Of a DNA stretch of 64,000 nucleotides, positions 19,516-29,114 are shown in pieces. The notes beneath the pieces are model-generated. The model was given only the letters and a program-made list of their open reading frames with translations, was not told where the DNA came from and searched no databases. Source of the stretch: Nansenia antarctica (taxonomy: Eukaryota; Chordata; Actinopteri; Argentiniformes; Microstomatidae); contig OZ022347.1 of assembly GCA_963989245.1 (NCBI GenBank), positions 4,402,448 to 4,466,447 of the forward strand. Reading direction: 5' to 3'. The position numbers were made by a program, and so were the translations under genes. The number at the start of each line of letters is the position of its first letter. Positions within the stretch are counted from its first letter, which is position 1.

Positions 19516-22092
19516 TTAGAAGGTCTTTTTCCTTGATTTTCTGGCAGCAAAGTCCTTAATGAGGCTGGTGTAATCCAATGTGCGCAGAATGTCAGACTCA
19601 ATTGACATCAGGCACAGGTGATTTAGCCTCTCTTGGCCCATTGTGGATCTTAGTTTGTTTTTGACAAGTGCCAGTTTAGAAAAAGACCGCTCCCCGCTGG
19701 CATTCGTTACAGGCAGAGTCATAAACAGTCGGAGTGCAACATCAACATTGGGAAACACTGCCTGTATTTTCCTTCCTCTTATAAGTTTCAGCAGTGACCT
19801 CGCTGAGGTGTCCTCATTTTCTTTAATGAATTCCCTGAATTGTCTGATTTCCTCCAAAAAATCTTCCTCCAGATCACCTGCATATTTCTTCTGCAGATTA
19901 GCCGCTCTTGTGCGAAGATCTAGCATGGAGATGGATGGAATATTGTTCAAAAAACCAAATGTCTGCTGAATATCTTTGTATGAGTGATACCTCCTCTCTA
20001 GTTCCATGACGAGTCGATCTATGACAGTGATATAAACCGTTACTTTAAAGTTGTCTCGGCCTGATCGCTCACAGTCAGGTTCAGTGGATTCATCTGCCTG
20101 TTTTTTTCGTCTTCTCTGCCTCTGTGTGTCTGCTTTGTAGTATTGGGACAACGGGGACATGTTTTTTGCAGCACTCTCAAACTTGTCAAAATCGTCCCGA
20201 AGACTGGCCACGTAATCCCTCAATGAGTAGACTAAATCAACAGCATTACATAAATCCAGCTCTACTGCCTGTAGAGCTTCGCTAGTTTTGTGAAAGCGCT
20301 GCAGTATGGTGTTCCACATAGAACACAGAAAGGCGTTCTCTAATTTTTCCATCTTTGTGTAAAGTGTCGTGGCTTCATCCCGAGTAGCACCAGTTTGGAT
20401 CGGGTCATCGCTCATCTTCTTCAGTGACTCTTGGATGTTGGCATAGTTCTGGTGTAGTGCTTTTGTTGCTTGCGCATGTGCTGACCATCTAGTATCTGAC
20501 AAACTTTTCAATGTCTCCAGCCTCTTGTTGTCAATAACATTTAGCCCCGCAGTTATTATCTGCCAACGCACCGTGGATTTGGAACAAAAATTATAAAGTG
20601 TCTGTACAAAATTTAAAAATTCCATTGTCACAGGGCAACAATCTACACCGGCAACTCCCACTAAATTGAGTGTATGCGCTGCGCAGGGTACCCACTCGGC
20701 CAAATTATTTATCTTCTTAATGCGTGCTTGCAAACCACTGTAAATGCCGCACATGTTGGCTGCATTGTCATAACATTGGCCTCGGCAGTTATTGATGTCA
20801 ATGCCCATTTCTTCCAAAACGCCAAGAACAGACTGATAAAGTGACTCCCCTGAATGACTCTGAATTGGCAAAAACTTGAGAAAACGCTCCTCCACGCATC
20901 CATCTGGTGACACATATCGTATGATGAATGTGAGCTGGTCTGTATGTGCAACATCTGGTGTAGAGTCGACGCTGATTGAAAAATACTTTGCTATTTTTAC
21001 CTGACTGATTATCTCAGCTAGGACATGCTCTCCCATCAATTCAATAAATTCTAAGCATGTTGTTGATGAGAGGTAAGATGTGGTTCCCTTGCCAGCATTT
21101 CCATATTTGTCTATGTGCGCTTTCAAGAATGGATCAAACACACTGATCGCTTCCAACACACCCATAAAATTCCCATTATCAGGCTGGCCAAAGGTTTCAC
21201 AGTGTCCCCTCAATGGTAATCCTCGCTCTGCAAGAAACTTCACCACTACAACCACTCGCTTTAACACATCTGTCCAATAAGCACACTCGTTGTTAAACTG
21301 CTTTTTTAGTTCTGAGTCAATACAGCCAGCAGCAGCGCTGCGCATCACATGCTCAGCCAGACACACTGCTGCGTTTTTCCAGTCATTGTAGCCTGTTTTG
21401 AGTCCTGATTTATGAGCACCGTCACCAAATAATTTACATGCGAAACAAAATACTTTTCCTTTTGCAGGTGAATAAATTAACCATTCTCGAGGCACGGTTT
21501 CGCCATTTGACTTTTTTCTTTTAAATAGTGTTTTTGAAAAATACCTCTTCTGATGCTTGTGCTGTGTTTCTGAAGCGGCGACATTAGCATCTTCATTTTG
21601 ACAACATTGTGGCCCCATCTTAATCCAATATGTTCTCATGTCTTCACCAACTGTATCCCACAATCCAGGATCCGAGCTGTAAGTGGTGGTAGGATTTGTG
21701 TCTGGACTTGGTGGTCCACGTGTTGCCTCCTCTTCTTGATTGTCCTGCTCGGTATCAGTGTCACTGTCAGCTGGTGGTGGTACTAGTAAAGTTAGTGCCT
21801 TTTCTCCGCGCTCAGCCTCGACAGCCTGCATCTCCCCCCCCATGTTCGCCTCAGCGCTGCTTGTGCTAGCGACACCCGACCCAGAGCTAACCGTTTCGTG
21901 GCTCTCACTCTCGACAACATTGGTCGTTTCAGGCGCAGCAGCATTATTAGAAAAAAATGTTGAAATCTTGGGCAACTTTGCTATATTTAGTTCTTTTTTC
22001 ATTAGTTCTTTTCGTTTTTTGGCCCCACTCATGTGCGTCCGCTTCATTTTTGCAACTTTTGAATTTCTGGTTTGGTTTGGTTTGGTTTCCAA
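19516..22092 (-). CDS. hAT transposase, ZMYM/TTF-finger type, intact
   Basis: This 858-residue open frame starts METKPNQTRN. The N-terminus is basic, and LPKISTFF at 40-47 resembles a PCNA-binding box. An acidic disordered region spans about 55-145. A TTF-type zinc finger (FCFACKLF, residues 215-222) follows. The hAT RNase-H catalytic core shows D376 (SVDSTPD), D442 (QCYDNAANM), CAAH at 470-473, the conserved Trp in SDTRWSAH, and E801 in ASGERSFS, followed by the dimerisation region. All three catalytic residues are present, so the enzyme could excise and insert the element with 8-bp staggered cuts. The length is normal for the family. Host genes of similar architecture exist, but the terminal repeats make a transposon the better call. 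Confidence 0.9.
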   Translation of the reverse strand: METKPNQTRNSKVAKMKRTHMSGAKKRKELMKKELNIAKLPKISTFFSNNAAAPETTNVVESESHETVSSGSGVASTSSAEANMGGEMQAVEAERGEKALTLLVPPPADSDTDTEQDNQEEEATRGPPSPDTNPTTTYSSDPGLWDTVGEDMRTYWIKMGPQCCQNEDANVAASETQHKHQKRYFSKTLFKRKKSNGETVPREWLIYSPAKGKVFCFACKLFGDGAHKSGLKTGYNDWKNAAVCLAEHVMRSAAAGCIDSELKKQFNNECAYWTDVLKRVVVVVKFLAERGLPLRGHCETFGQPDNGNFMGVLEAISVFDPFLKAHIDKYGNAGKGTTSYLSSTTCLEFIELMGEHVLAEIISQVKIAKYFSISVDSTPDVAHTDQLTFIIRYVSPDGCVEERFLKFLPIQSHSGESLYQSVLGVLEEMGIDINNCRGQCYDNAANMCGIYSGLQARIKKINNLAEWVPCAAHTLNLVGVAGVDCCPVTMEFLNFVQTLYNFCSKSTVRWQIITAGLNVIDNKRLETLKSLSDTRWSAHAQATKALHQNYANIQESLKKMSDDPIQTGATRDEATTLYTKMEKLENAFLCSMWNTILQRFHKTSEALQAVELDLCNAVDLVYSLRDYVASLRDDFDKFESAAKNMSPLSQYYKADTQRQRRRKKQADESTEPDCERSGRDNFKVTVYITVIDRLVMELERRYHSYKDIQQTFGFLNNIPSISMLDLRTRAANLQKKYAGDLEEDFLEEIRQFREFIKENEDTSARSLLKLIRGRKIQAVFPNVDVALRLFMTLPVTNASGERSFSKLALVKNKLRSTMGQERLNHLCLMSIESDILRTLDYTSLIKDFAARKSRKKTF

Positions 22093-22336
22093 AACGGAAA
22101 TGGCTAAACGTCACTTTTGAACTTCAGACTTAACAAGCGGATAGAAAATATAGGGGGGCCTCAGGATAGAAAATATAGGGGGGCCTCGCCGCCTCAGGAT
22201 AGAAAATAATATGTTATTTTATTATTATTATATATATATATATATATATTTTTTTTTTTCCAATGTTAGGTGGCCCCCTAGTGGTGGTGGCCCTAGGCTG
22301 CAGCCTAGTAAGCCTATGCGTTAATCCGCCACTGGG

Positions 22337-22621
22337 CAGGGTTCCCACGGGTCCTTGAAGTCCTTGAAAGTTTGTGATTTTTTGCGAAAAAGAAATCAAG
22401 GTCTTAAAAGTTTGTGAAAATAGACTTGGGTCATTGAAAGTGCTTGTATTCCCCTCTCTCTCTATCTCTCTAAAAAACAAATGAAATATACATTCAAAAA
22501 TGTTTTGCTTAGCTCGTCAACTAGTTCTGTCTCAAACTATGCCGTGTTGGGTCCTTGAATTTGAGGGAATTGAGTCTTGAAAGGTGCTTGAATTTGATGT
22601 TTCAGAAGGTGAGGGAACCCT
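22337..22621. mobile_element. Small hAT-like MITE
   Basis: A 285-bp element with ends CAGGGTTCCC and GGGAACCCTG. The interior repeats CCTTGAA/CTTGAAAG motifs on one strand. It starts two bases beyond the end of the large hAT. A TSD was not found, so boundaries rest on the terminal repeats. Confidence 0.6.
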
Positions 22622-22964
22622 GGGATGGAACTAGGATGCAGCTGGGAGGGAGGACGGCGTCACCCTCTGGTGTCATGGTGGGTTCTGAATAACACTTCAA
22701 GGATATGCCTCCCCAGACCATCACTGACACGCCAAACCGGTGATGCTGGATGATGTTGCAGGCAGCATAACGTTCTCCACGGCGTCTCCAGACTATTTCA
22801 CGTCTGTCACATGTGCTCAGTGTGAACCTGCTCTCGTCTGTGAAGAGAACGAGGCGCCAATGGTGAACCTGACAATTCTGCTGTTCTCTGGCAAATGCCA
22901 ATCGAGCTGCACGGTGCTGGGCTGTGAGCACAAGTCCCACTAGAGGACGTTGGGGTGTCAACAC
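22622..22964 (-). pseudogene. Tc1-type transposase fragment
   Basis: The frame contains HWRLVLFTDESRFTL with a catalytic Asp and VMVWGGIS, hallmarks of Tc1/mariner transposases. The N-terminal DNA-binding domain and the C-terminal part are missing; the frame runs out into unrelated residues at the MITE boundary. Confidence 0.8.
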
Positions 22965-23882
22965 ACCATCATTCTTATACCGATCCTATAACCTTTCAGA
23001 TCTAAACAAGTGCCTACAGTATAGGGGTCCAGGGCAATGCTGACGTGATGACAGTGATGTCAGAATCAGAATTGCTTTTATAAGTACACAAGAGTACATT
23101 TATTTGGCTGTGGTCCCTCAACATTGACATTGCAACATTCAGATACAAGAAACACAATAATAATAAGTAACAAGTAAGTAAAAAGGTGAATGGATGATGG
23201 ATTTTACAGTGGCTTCAATAGTGCAATGCTGTGCAGAGTGTGATGATGATAAATGCTATATAATACAATACAGTACAGTAGTAAATTAGTCCAATGGTAT
23301 ACCAGTAAGTAATCCAGTATTGTGCAGTAGTTATAACATTTACATTTACACTTATAATACTGTAATATGTTGATGTCATGGGATAGAGCGATAAGACCCA
23401 TGTTCAAACCCCACCTGTCACACCAAGACTCACGCTATAAAGCCTTACCTTGAATTGGAGACTGTTGTTTTTATATTTTTTTACTACACTTAAAGTGAAA
23501 TTGTACAGGCCTCAAAGACTAAAGGCCCCAGTATTAGTGTATTTGGTGTAGTTCTTCTTATTGACCAGTAGGTGTCTCTCTTAGACCAGGGAATGTTACT
23601 GGAAGTTGTTGATCTGAAATAAGCTCCCATAGGAAGCATATGAAGAGTTAAATCACTGATTGATGTATTGTAATGCGTATTGATCCTTAGAATTATCCAC
23701 GATCATCATCTAATCGTACACAGTTGGTGAGAAACCTCCACCAAAAGGCACACAAGGCAATTACAAACTCACAGTCCACCATGCATACACAGAATGTTAC
23801 AGCAGACCCCCCCCCCCCATACCATCACTCTGGACAATAATTAACAGACAAAAGTCACAGTCAACAAGGATTGAAATATGTG
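22965..23882. other. Retroposon debris, no gene
   Basis: The stretch from about 23060 to 23220 resembles a LINE 3' end in reverse (AGAATTGCTTTTATAAGTACA). I see no coding region. A C run lies at 23810-23819. Confidence 0.45.
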
Positions 23883-24283
23883 TCATATGTTGATTATGCA
23901 GGGTATTGTAGATGTTGATTATGCAGGGTATTGTAGATGTTGATTATGCAGGGTATTGTAGATGTTGATTCTGCAGGGTATTGTAGATGTTGATTCTGCA
24001 GGGTATTGTAGATGTTGATTATGCAGGGTATTGTAGATGCTGATTATGCAGGGTATTGTAGATGTTGATTATGCAGGGTATTGTAGATGTTGATTATGCA
24101 GGGTATTGTAGATGCTGATTATGCAGGGTATTGTAGATGCTGATTATGCAGGGTATTGTAGATGTTGATTATGCAGGGTATTGTAGATGTTGATTATGCA
24201 GGGTATTGTAGATGTTGATTATGCAGGGTATTGTAGATGTTGATAATGCATATTGTAGATGTTGATTATGCAGGGTATTATTG
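23883..24283 (+). repeat. 25-bp minisatellite
   Basis: About 16 head-to-tail units of GATGTTGATTATGCAGGGTA plus TTGTA. Variants are confined to few positions (ATTATG/ATTCTG, TGTTG/TGCTG), and one truncated unit lies near 24240. Confidence 0.95.
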
Positions 24284-25392
24284 TACCTCAGTGATGTATT
24301 TTACTGCCAACTGGGATCATTGAAGTAAAACTAGTGTGAGGACTCATCATCTCAAGATTGAGTGTTCTTTATTTAGCAGTGAAAACCCACACTGTAGAGA
24401 TTCTCTGCTTTTATTTGATGGTATACTGTATGTGTACACAATAGTTTCACCTTTCAGAAATGACAACATTGTTTAGACATACAGAAGTCCCCCTTGACAG
24501 GTGTTTCTGGTTCGCCAGGTGTGTTCGGACACATTTATACAGCATAAGAGAGCTGTCAATGTCTAGTATTGATTCTAGGCGTTGTGTTTACCTATTGGTG
24601 TTCGGCCACATGAGGACCAAAACAAGTGTCAATGAAAGTCAGGGAAACCATTCTTAATTCACATGATGTGAATGTGTTTCTTGTAATATTATGTCAAAGT
24701 CGACAAATGCAAGAGGAGCCTTGCCCCCCTTCCAAAGAAAAGGAAAGGTGATGATGTCATCAACAGGCGACACCGTGTCGCATCTCTGATTCATTCACGA
24801 GTGAATAGTGACTACTACAGATGTGGACATCGAGTTCGTAGGAATGATCTTTTGTTTCTGGAGTGATCAGACGTCCAACCGTCCCGGTTTGAGCAGAGCC
24901 GGTATCTCCACATTTTAGGAAAATCAAACATGTAAGTAAAACGTGCCCCGTAGCCAAGTCATGCATTACATTCGCCACATAATGGTAGTTGTAACTACAC
25001 ACGGGTTGCACAAACACACATAACACAACTGTTATTACCATTACCAGCACACCTATGTTATCCGTTGTAAAGTGTTGCTAGCTCACGTAGGTTGGGTTGC
25101 ATTTAAAGTGGGTGCTCGGTGCTGGAGGCTTCACATACGTCTCATACAGATGATATCATGGTTGAACATGACGTCCCGACAGGCAGCTACACACTTATCT
25201 TTGCTTTAATCTTTGTAGAATCTTGTGAATAGATGGCTTACACCTGAGTATCCCAACCCGGGAGTTGCTGTCCAAGTGCCTAACCAGATGGAGCATCGAG
25301 AAGGCTGTCAAAAGTCCCCAACAAAACGGTACACAAGTTAAAAATATATATAATATATAGCCTATATATTTCATTCATTTAGATACATACCT
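24284..25392. other. No gene seen
   Basis: About 1.1 kb without recognisable coding, RNA or terminal-repeat structure. Confidence 0.5.
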
Positions 25393-25519
25393 CTGTGATT
25401 CAGTGGCGGCTGGTGCTAAATTTTTTGGGTGGGGCACAGGTTATGGGGGCATGCTCCACGGGGAAGAATATCAACTTTAAAATCTGGATTTACAGTCGAT
25501 TTTAGCATGAGAATAGCTC

Positions 25520-26255
25520 TACCCCCCTGTACAGACCTCGCCATCCCCTCTACCCCCCTGTACAGACCTCTTCATCCCCTCTACCCCCCTGTACAGACCT
25601 CTTCATCCCCTCTACCCACCTCTACAGACCTCTTCATCCCCTCTACCCCCCTGTACAGACCTCTTCATCCCCTCTACCCACCTCTACAGACCTCTCCATC
25701 CCCTCTACCCCCTGTACAGACCTCTTCATCCCCTCTACCCCCCTGTACAGACCTCTCCATCCCCTCTACCCTCCTCTACATACCTCTTCATCCCCTCTAC
25801 CCCCCTGTACAGACCTCTTCATCCCCTCTACCCCCCTGTACAGACCTCTTCATCCCCTCTACCCCCCTGTACAGACCCCGTCATCCCCTCTACCCACCTC
25901 TACAGACCCCGTCATCCCCTCTACCCCCTGTACAGACCTCTTCATCCCCTGTACAGACCTCTTCATCCCCTCTACCCCCCTGTACAGACCTCTTCATCCC
26001 CTCTACCCCCTGTACAGACCTCTTCATCCCCTGTACAGACCCCGTCATCCCCTCTACCTACAGACCTCTTCATCCCCTGTACAGACCTCTTCATCCCCTC
26101 TACCCCCTGTACAGACCTCTTCATCCCCTGTGCAGACCTCTTCATCCCCTCTACCCCCCTGTACAGACCTCTTCATCCCCTCTACCCCCCTGTACAGACC
26201 TCTTCATCCCCTCTACCCCCCCTGTACAGACCTCTTCATCACCTCTACCCCCCCC
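25520..26255 (+). repeat. Minisatellite of about 31 bp
   Basis: More than 20 units of CCTGTACAGACCTCTTCATC plus CCCTCTACCCC, with length variants and shortened units. It gives a long spurious open frame because it lacks stop codons. Confidence 0.95.
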
Positions 26256-26518
26256 AGTTTTCTCTACAATTTCTACAATTTTCTCTCTACAGTTTCTACA
26301 CGTCAACGTGTACCGATACCGAAACACTTGTTTCCAACATGGTCCTACGTTTCTCCTACACCAAGACACATACAAAGAGCATAGAAACATACAAAGAGCA
26401 TAGAAACATACAAAGAGCATAGAAGATACAATCAGAATACAGTCTGCCATTCCTTCTCCCAGCATCGATTTGGTTTTCCTATCATGACTGAAGGACAGAC
26501 GATTCACTTACTTACACT

Positions 26519-26575
26519 ACTGTAAGTCGCTTTGGATAAAGGCGTCTGCTAAAATGCCAAACATGTAAACAAATA
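26519..26575 (+). repeat. V-SINE-type tail
   Basis: GTAAGTCGCTTTGGATAAAG followed by GCGTCTGCTAAAATGCC, the conserved SINE tail, inside the non-autonomous hAT. Confidence 0.75.
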
Positions 26576-26680
26576 AATCATGTAAATGTCGGCTAAGGTG
26601 ATCAGCTGAGCTTGACTTGGGACTTGACTAACAACAAGTGACACATTTCCCATCTCACATGCTGTTGTTGCACAATGTTA

Positions 26681-26785
26681 TTGTGTGTGTGTGTGTGTGT
26701 GTGAGTGTGTGTGTGTGCGTGTGTGCGTGTGTGCGTGTGTGCGTGCGTGCGTGTGTGCGTGTGTGCGTGTGCGTGTGCGTGTGCT
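26681..26785 (+). repeat. (GT)n microsatellite with GC interruptions
   Basis: A pure GT run followed by GTGTGCGTGT units. Alternating purine-pyrimidine sequence of this kind can adopt Z-DNA. Confidence 0.9.
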
Positions 26786-27563
26786 GGGTGAATACATAAA
26801 CAAACAAGCGAAAAGACGACATTAGAAAACGTACCATGCTGACGATATTACTAAATGTTTGAAGTAGCTTTTATCTTAGCTGACTCTCTTACCTTCAGGT
26901 CGAGTTTGTGTATTCTGGCTTCGCAAAAGACCAACAGTACAGTAGCAGCCTAACAGCCGGTGCGGAGATTGCGACCACAAACGAGATAAGTTTGACTTCG
27001 GTAATAGGTCCAGTTGCAATATCCTCAAGTTGGGAACAAAAGATGCCTCCTTCTAATCCATTTGTTCAATTTGTTTACAGAAATAAATCCTCCTTACATT
27101 GTAAAAAACGTAATTTGTTAGGAGAGCAGTCGTGCGTGCGTTCAATCCATGCTGCCCCGGAAGTCGGAAGTCCTCAGCATAATACATTTTCTGCTATACA
27201 ACCGGATATTCAGGACGCAATTTTTTGCGCCCCGGCCGAGAAATAGGAGACAGCCAATTGGAGCGCTGCTACAGCTCACGTGTAAGCGAAAAGTATTTGG
27301 CCTGCGATAGACTTGCATTCGACCGGCGTCCCGACTCCTCCCCCTATGTATTTTAACAGTGAATTTTACACACACACAGATAAAATGTTTATTGTATTGG
27401 AGGATTTTTAATGAATGCTGATAGGCGCCGACAGAATATCAGCCGCATTTTGTGAATAAACAATGTTTATGTTTAAAAAAAACTTTTACAAATCGCAACT
27501 AGGAAGTGAAGGTGGGGGCGGCGCCCCAGCGCCCTCTATCGGCCAGCCGCCACTGCTGTGATT

Positions 27564-27944
27564 GTAACATGTTTCCAGTAGGTAGTACAATTCATATACA
27601 AATGAATAAAAATTAGTTGTGGTCGTACAAAAGCTGTGCTGGTTGGACAGAAGCAGATGTGATTTGCAAGATGCTGCACATGATCAGGCCTGTTCATGTA
27701 GTAATCATAGTAGTAATCAAAGAAATAACACCAAGCTTGTTCTCCATCTGCTCCCATCTTGCTACATCAAAGTGTATCCACTCTAGGTAGTCTTCAGCAC
27801 ATTTTTAAAAAGCTCAACTTGATGGGCGTAGCAACAGTAACTAAGGTGGCAGGGATTTTCACGAAAGGTCAATTCAAAGTAATGCATATCAATTTACCCT
27901 CCACTGTTTGTAATTGTGCCTCTACCTTTGTTTACTCTACACAG
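27564..27944. other. Upstream of gene B acidic exon
   Basis: No gene seen. The final 45 bp are the polypyrimidine tract and acceptor (TTTACTCTACACAG) of the acidic exon. Confidence 0.5.
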
Positions 27945-28319
27945 ATCCACCTCACAGCCCAGCTACCATGTCTGAACACAAGTCCACAGAGTCCCTGGGT
28001 TCTGGCTGTGGTTCTCCAGCCCAGACAAGCACACAGCGGGGTCCAGAGAGGGTGGTAGTGAGGCAGCTGGAGAACTGCAATCAAACACTGGAACTCAATG
28101 TGTTAGTGAAAGAGGATGAGGAGGAAGGAGGAGAAGAAGTGGTGAAGAAAGATGTGACGATGAAAGAAGAGGTAGAGGAGGAGAAAGCTATGATGGTGAA
28201 AGAAGAGGAAGAAGATTTGATGGTGGAGGAAGAGGACGAGAAAAATATGATGGTGAAAGAAGAGGTCATAGAAGAAGAAGGAGGAGAGGAAATAAAGGAG
28301 AAAAATAGTGAGTTGAATG
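27945..28319 (+). CDS. Gene B, acidic coding exon
   Basis: A homologue of gene A exons 1a/1b with a conserved leader (ATCCACCTCACAGCCCAGCT) and start at 27968 (MSEHKSTESLGS). It has an extra segment (GCGSPAQTSTQ) and a longer Glu/Lys tail, including VKED, MKEE, two VKEE and IKEK motifs. The VKLE site of gene A is replaced by RQLE. It ends in phase 1 at AATG|GTAAGT. Both the 81-bp exon at 28806 and the hAT frame at 29115 accept phase 1, as does the decayed finger exon at 31397. Likely a nuclear protein N-terminus; the SUMO role is inference. Confidence 0.75.
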
Positions 28320-28805
28320 GTAAGTTAATCAGAAGCCAGCAAGGCCTTCTCTGCTGGCCTAGAGATTGTCAGAATCAGAACATTATATTTATATTATTTT
28401 ATATTTATTATATTATATTTTTTTCATTAATGCTATATGTATATTTTCACTTATATATATATATTCACTTTTTTAAAAATGCGGGTCGAGAGAGGACGCT
28501 GGCGTTGCTTGTTTTCGGCGCTTCTCCGCCCGAAATCTAGATATACTTGCAGTATACAGAGTAGATTGTCCTACAAAGACACTTAGATTTAGATTTAGTA
28601 ATCTAAATATTAATTAGACTCCTATACTTTCTTTTATTTATTTTTTTGGTTTATTTTTATTTTACTACTCGATCTTTTCAGTTTGTAAAGCGTCTTTGAG
28701 TGTCTAGAAAAGTAATGTATTATTATTATTATTATTATTATTATATTATAAAGTTTTGTTCCTGTCAGTCTATTAACGTAATTTCACTGCTATTCTCTCC
28801 CTCAG
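28320..28805. other. Intron of gene B
   Basis: Contains the dispersed tail TTTCAGTTTGTAAAGCGTCTTTG (from about 28676), followed by an ATT microsatellite to 28755. No coding feature. Confidence 0.5.
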
Positions 28806-28886
28806 TTCAGCTGCTTCCAGTGCTGCTTGTTTCTCCAGTGTTGCCAGTTTTTATCCAATCAGATCTTCCACCTGTGCTGTCTCCAG
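28806..28886 (+). CDS. Gene B, possible 81-bp symmetric exon
   Basis: Bounded by a strong acceptor (CTATTCTCTCCCTCAG) and a donor CCAG|GTGAAA. It is 81 bp, phase 1 at both ends, and open, reading QLLPVLLVSPVLPVF and SDLPPVLSPG. Its inclusion would not disturb the frame between the acidic exon and what follows. The evidence is splice-site and phase agreement only; there is no family match. Confidence 0.4.
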
Positions 28887-29114
28887 GTGAAAAATCTACC
28901 CTGAGGCCTTCAGATGTTTTTGTAATTCCCCTCAAATGGGGACAATTTTGATCAGATTTCGAGTTTGCCATGTTGGGCATATCGGAGGGCCAGTTAGCTT
29001 ACCGAAGTAAAACTAACTATCACGTAACATAGCCTCATCTAAGATTTATTTAAACTTTCCTCCGTGACATCGATTTTTTTTTTTGATTTTTACTCTTGTT
29101 GTTTTGTTTTTTAG

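Larger units (their letters stand above)
18715..22334 (-). mobile_element. Autonomous hAT with ZMYM-like transposase
   Basis: Termini CAGTGGCGGATTAA and its exact 14-bp complement bound the element. I cannot find an 8-bp TSD: a second small element abuts the right end and the left flank differs. It contains one long open transposase gene, an L2-like tail (18770-18895), a CT-rich minisatellite and a GA tract. The intact gene and perfect 14-bp terminal repeats suggest a recently active element. Confidence 0.85.
25401..27555. mobile_element. Non-autonomous hAT carrying a minisatellite
   Basis: Termini CAGTGGCGGCTGG and CCAGCCGCCACTG are flanked by perfect 8-bp TSDs CTGTGATT (25393-25400 and 27556-27563). 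No transposase is encoded. The interior holds a 31-bp minisatellite, a V-SINE-type tail and a GT/GC tract. The TSD makes the boundaries certain. Confidence 0.95.

Noticed and set aside
19054..19601. Leu/Cys-rich and Gln/Arg-rich frames on both strands
   Set aside because: Products of the CTGTTGTCTGTCTCT minisatellite and GA tract, not genes.
23883..24283. CRISPR-like array
   Set aside because: Units are contiguous with no unique spacers, and the sequence is eukaryotic.
25429..26403. 324-codon proline/serine-rich open frame
   Set aside because: It is the minisatellite read without stops; no start context, splice sites or conservation.
26908..27246. 112-codon frame inside the non-autonomous hAT
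   Set aside because: No hAT motif, no splice sites of note, and composition like its surroundings.
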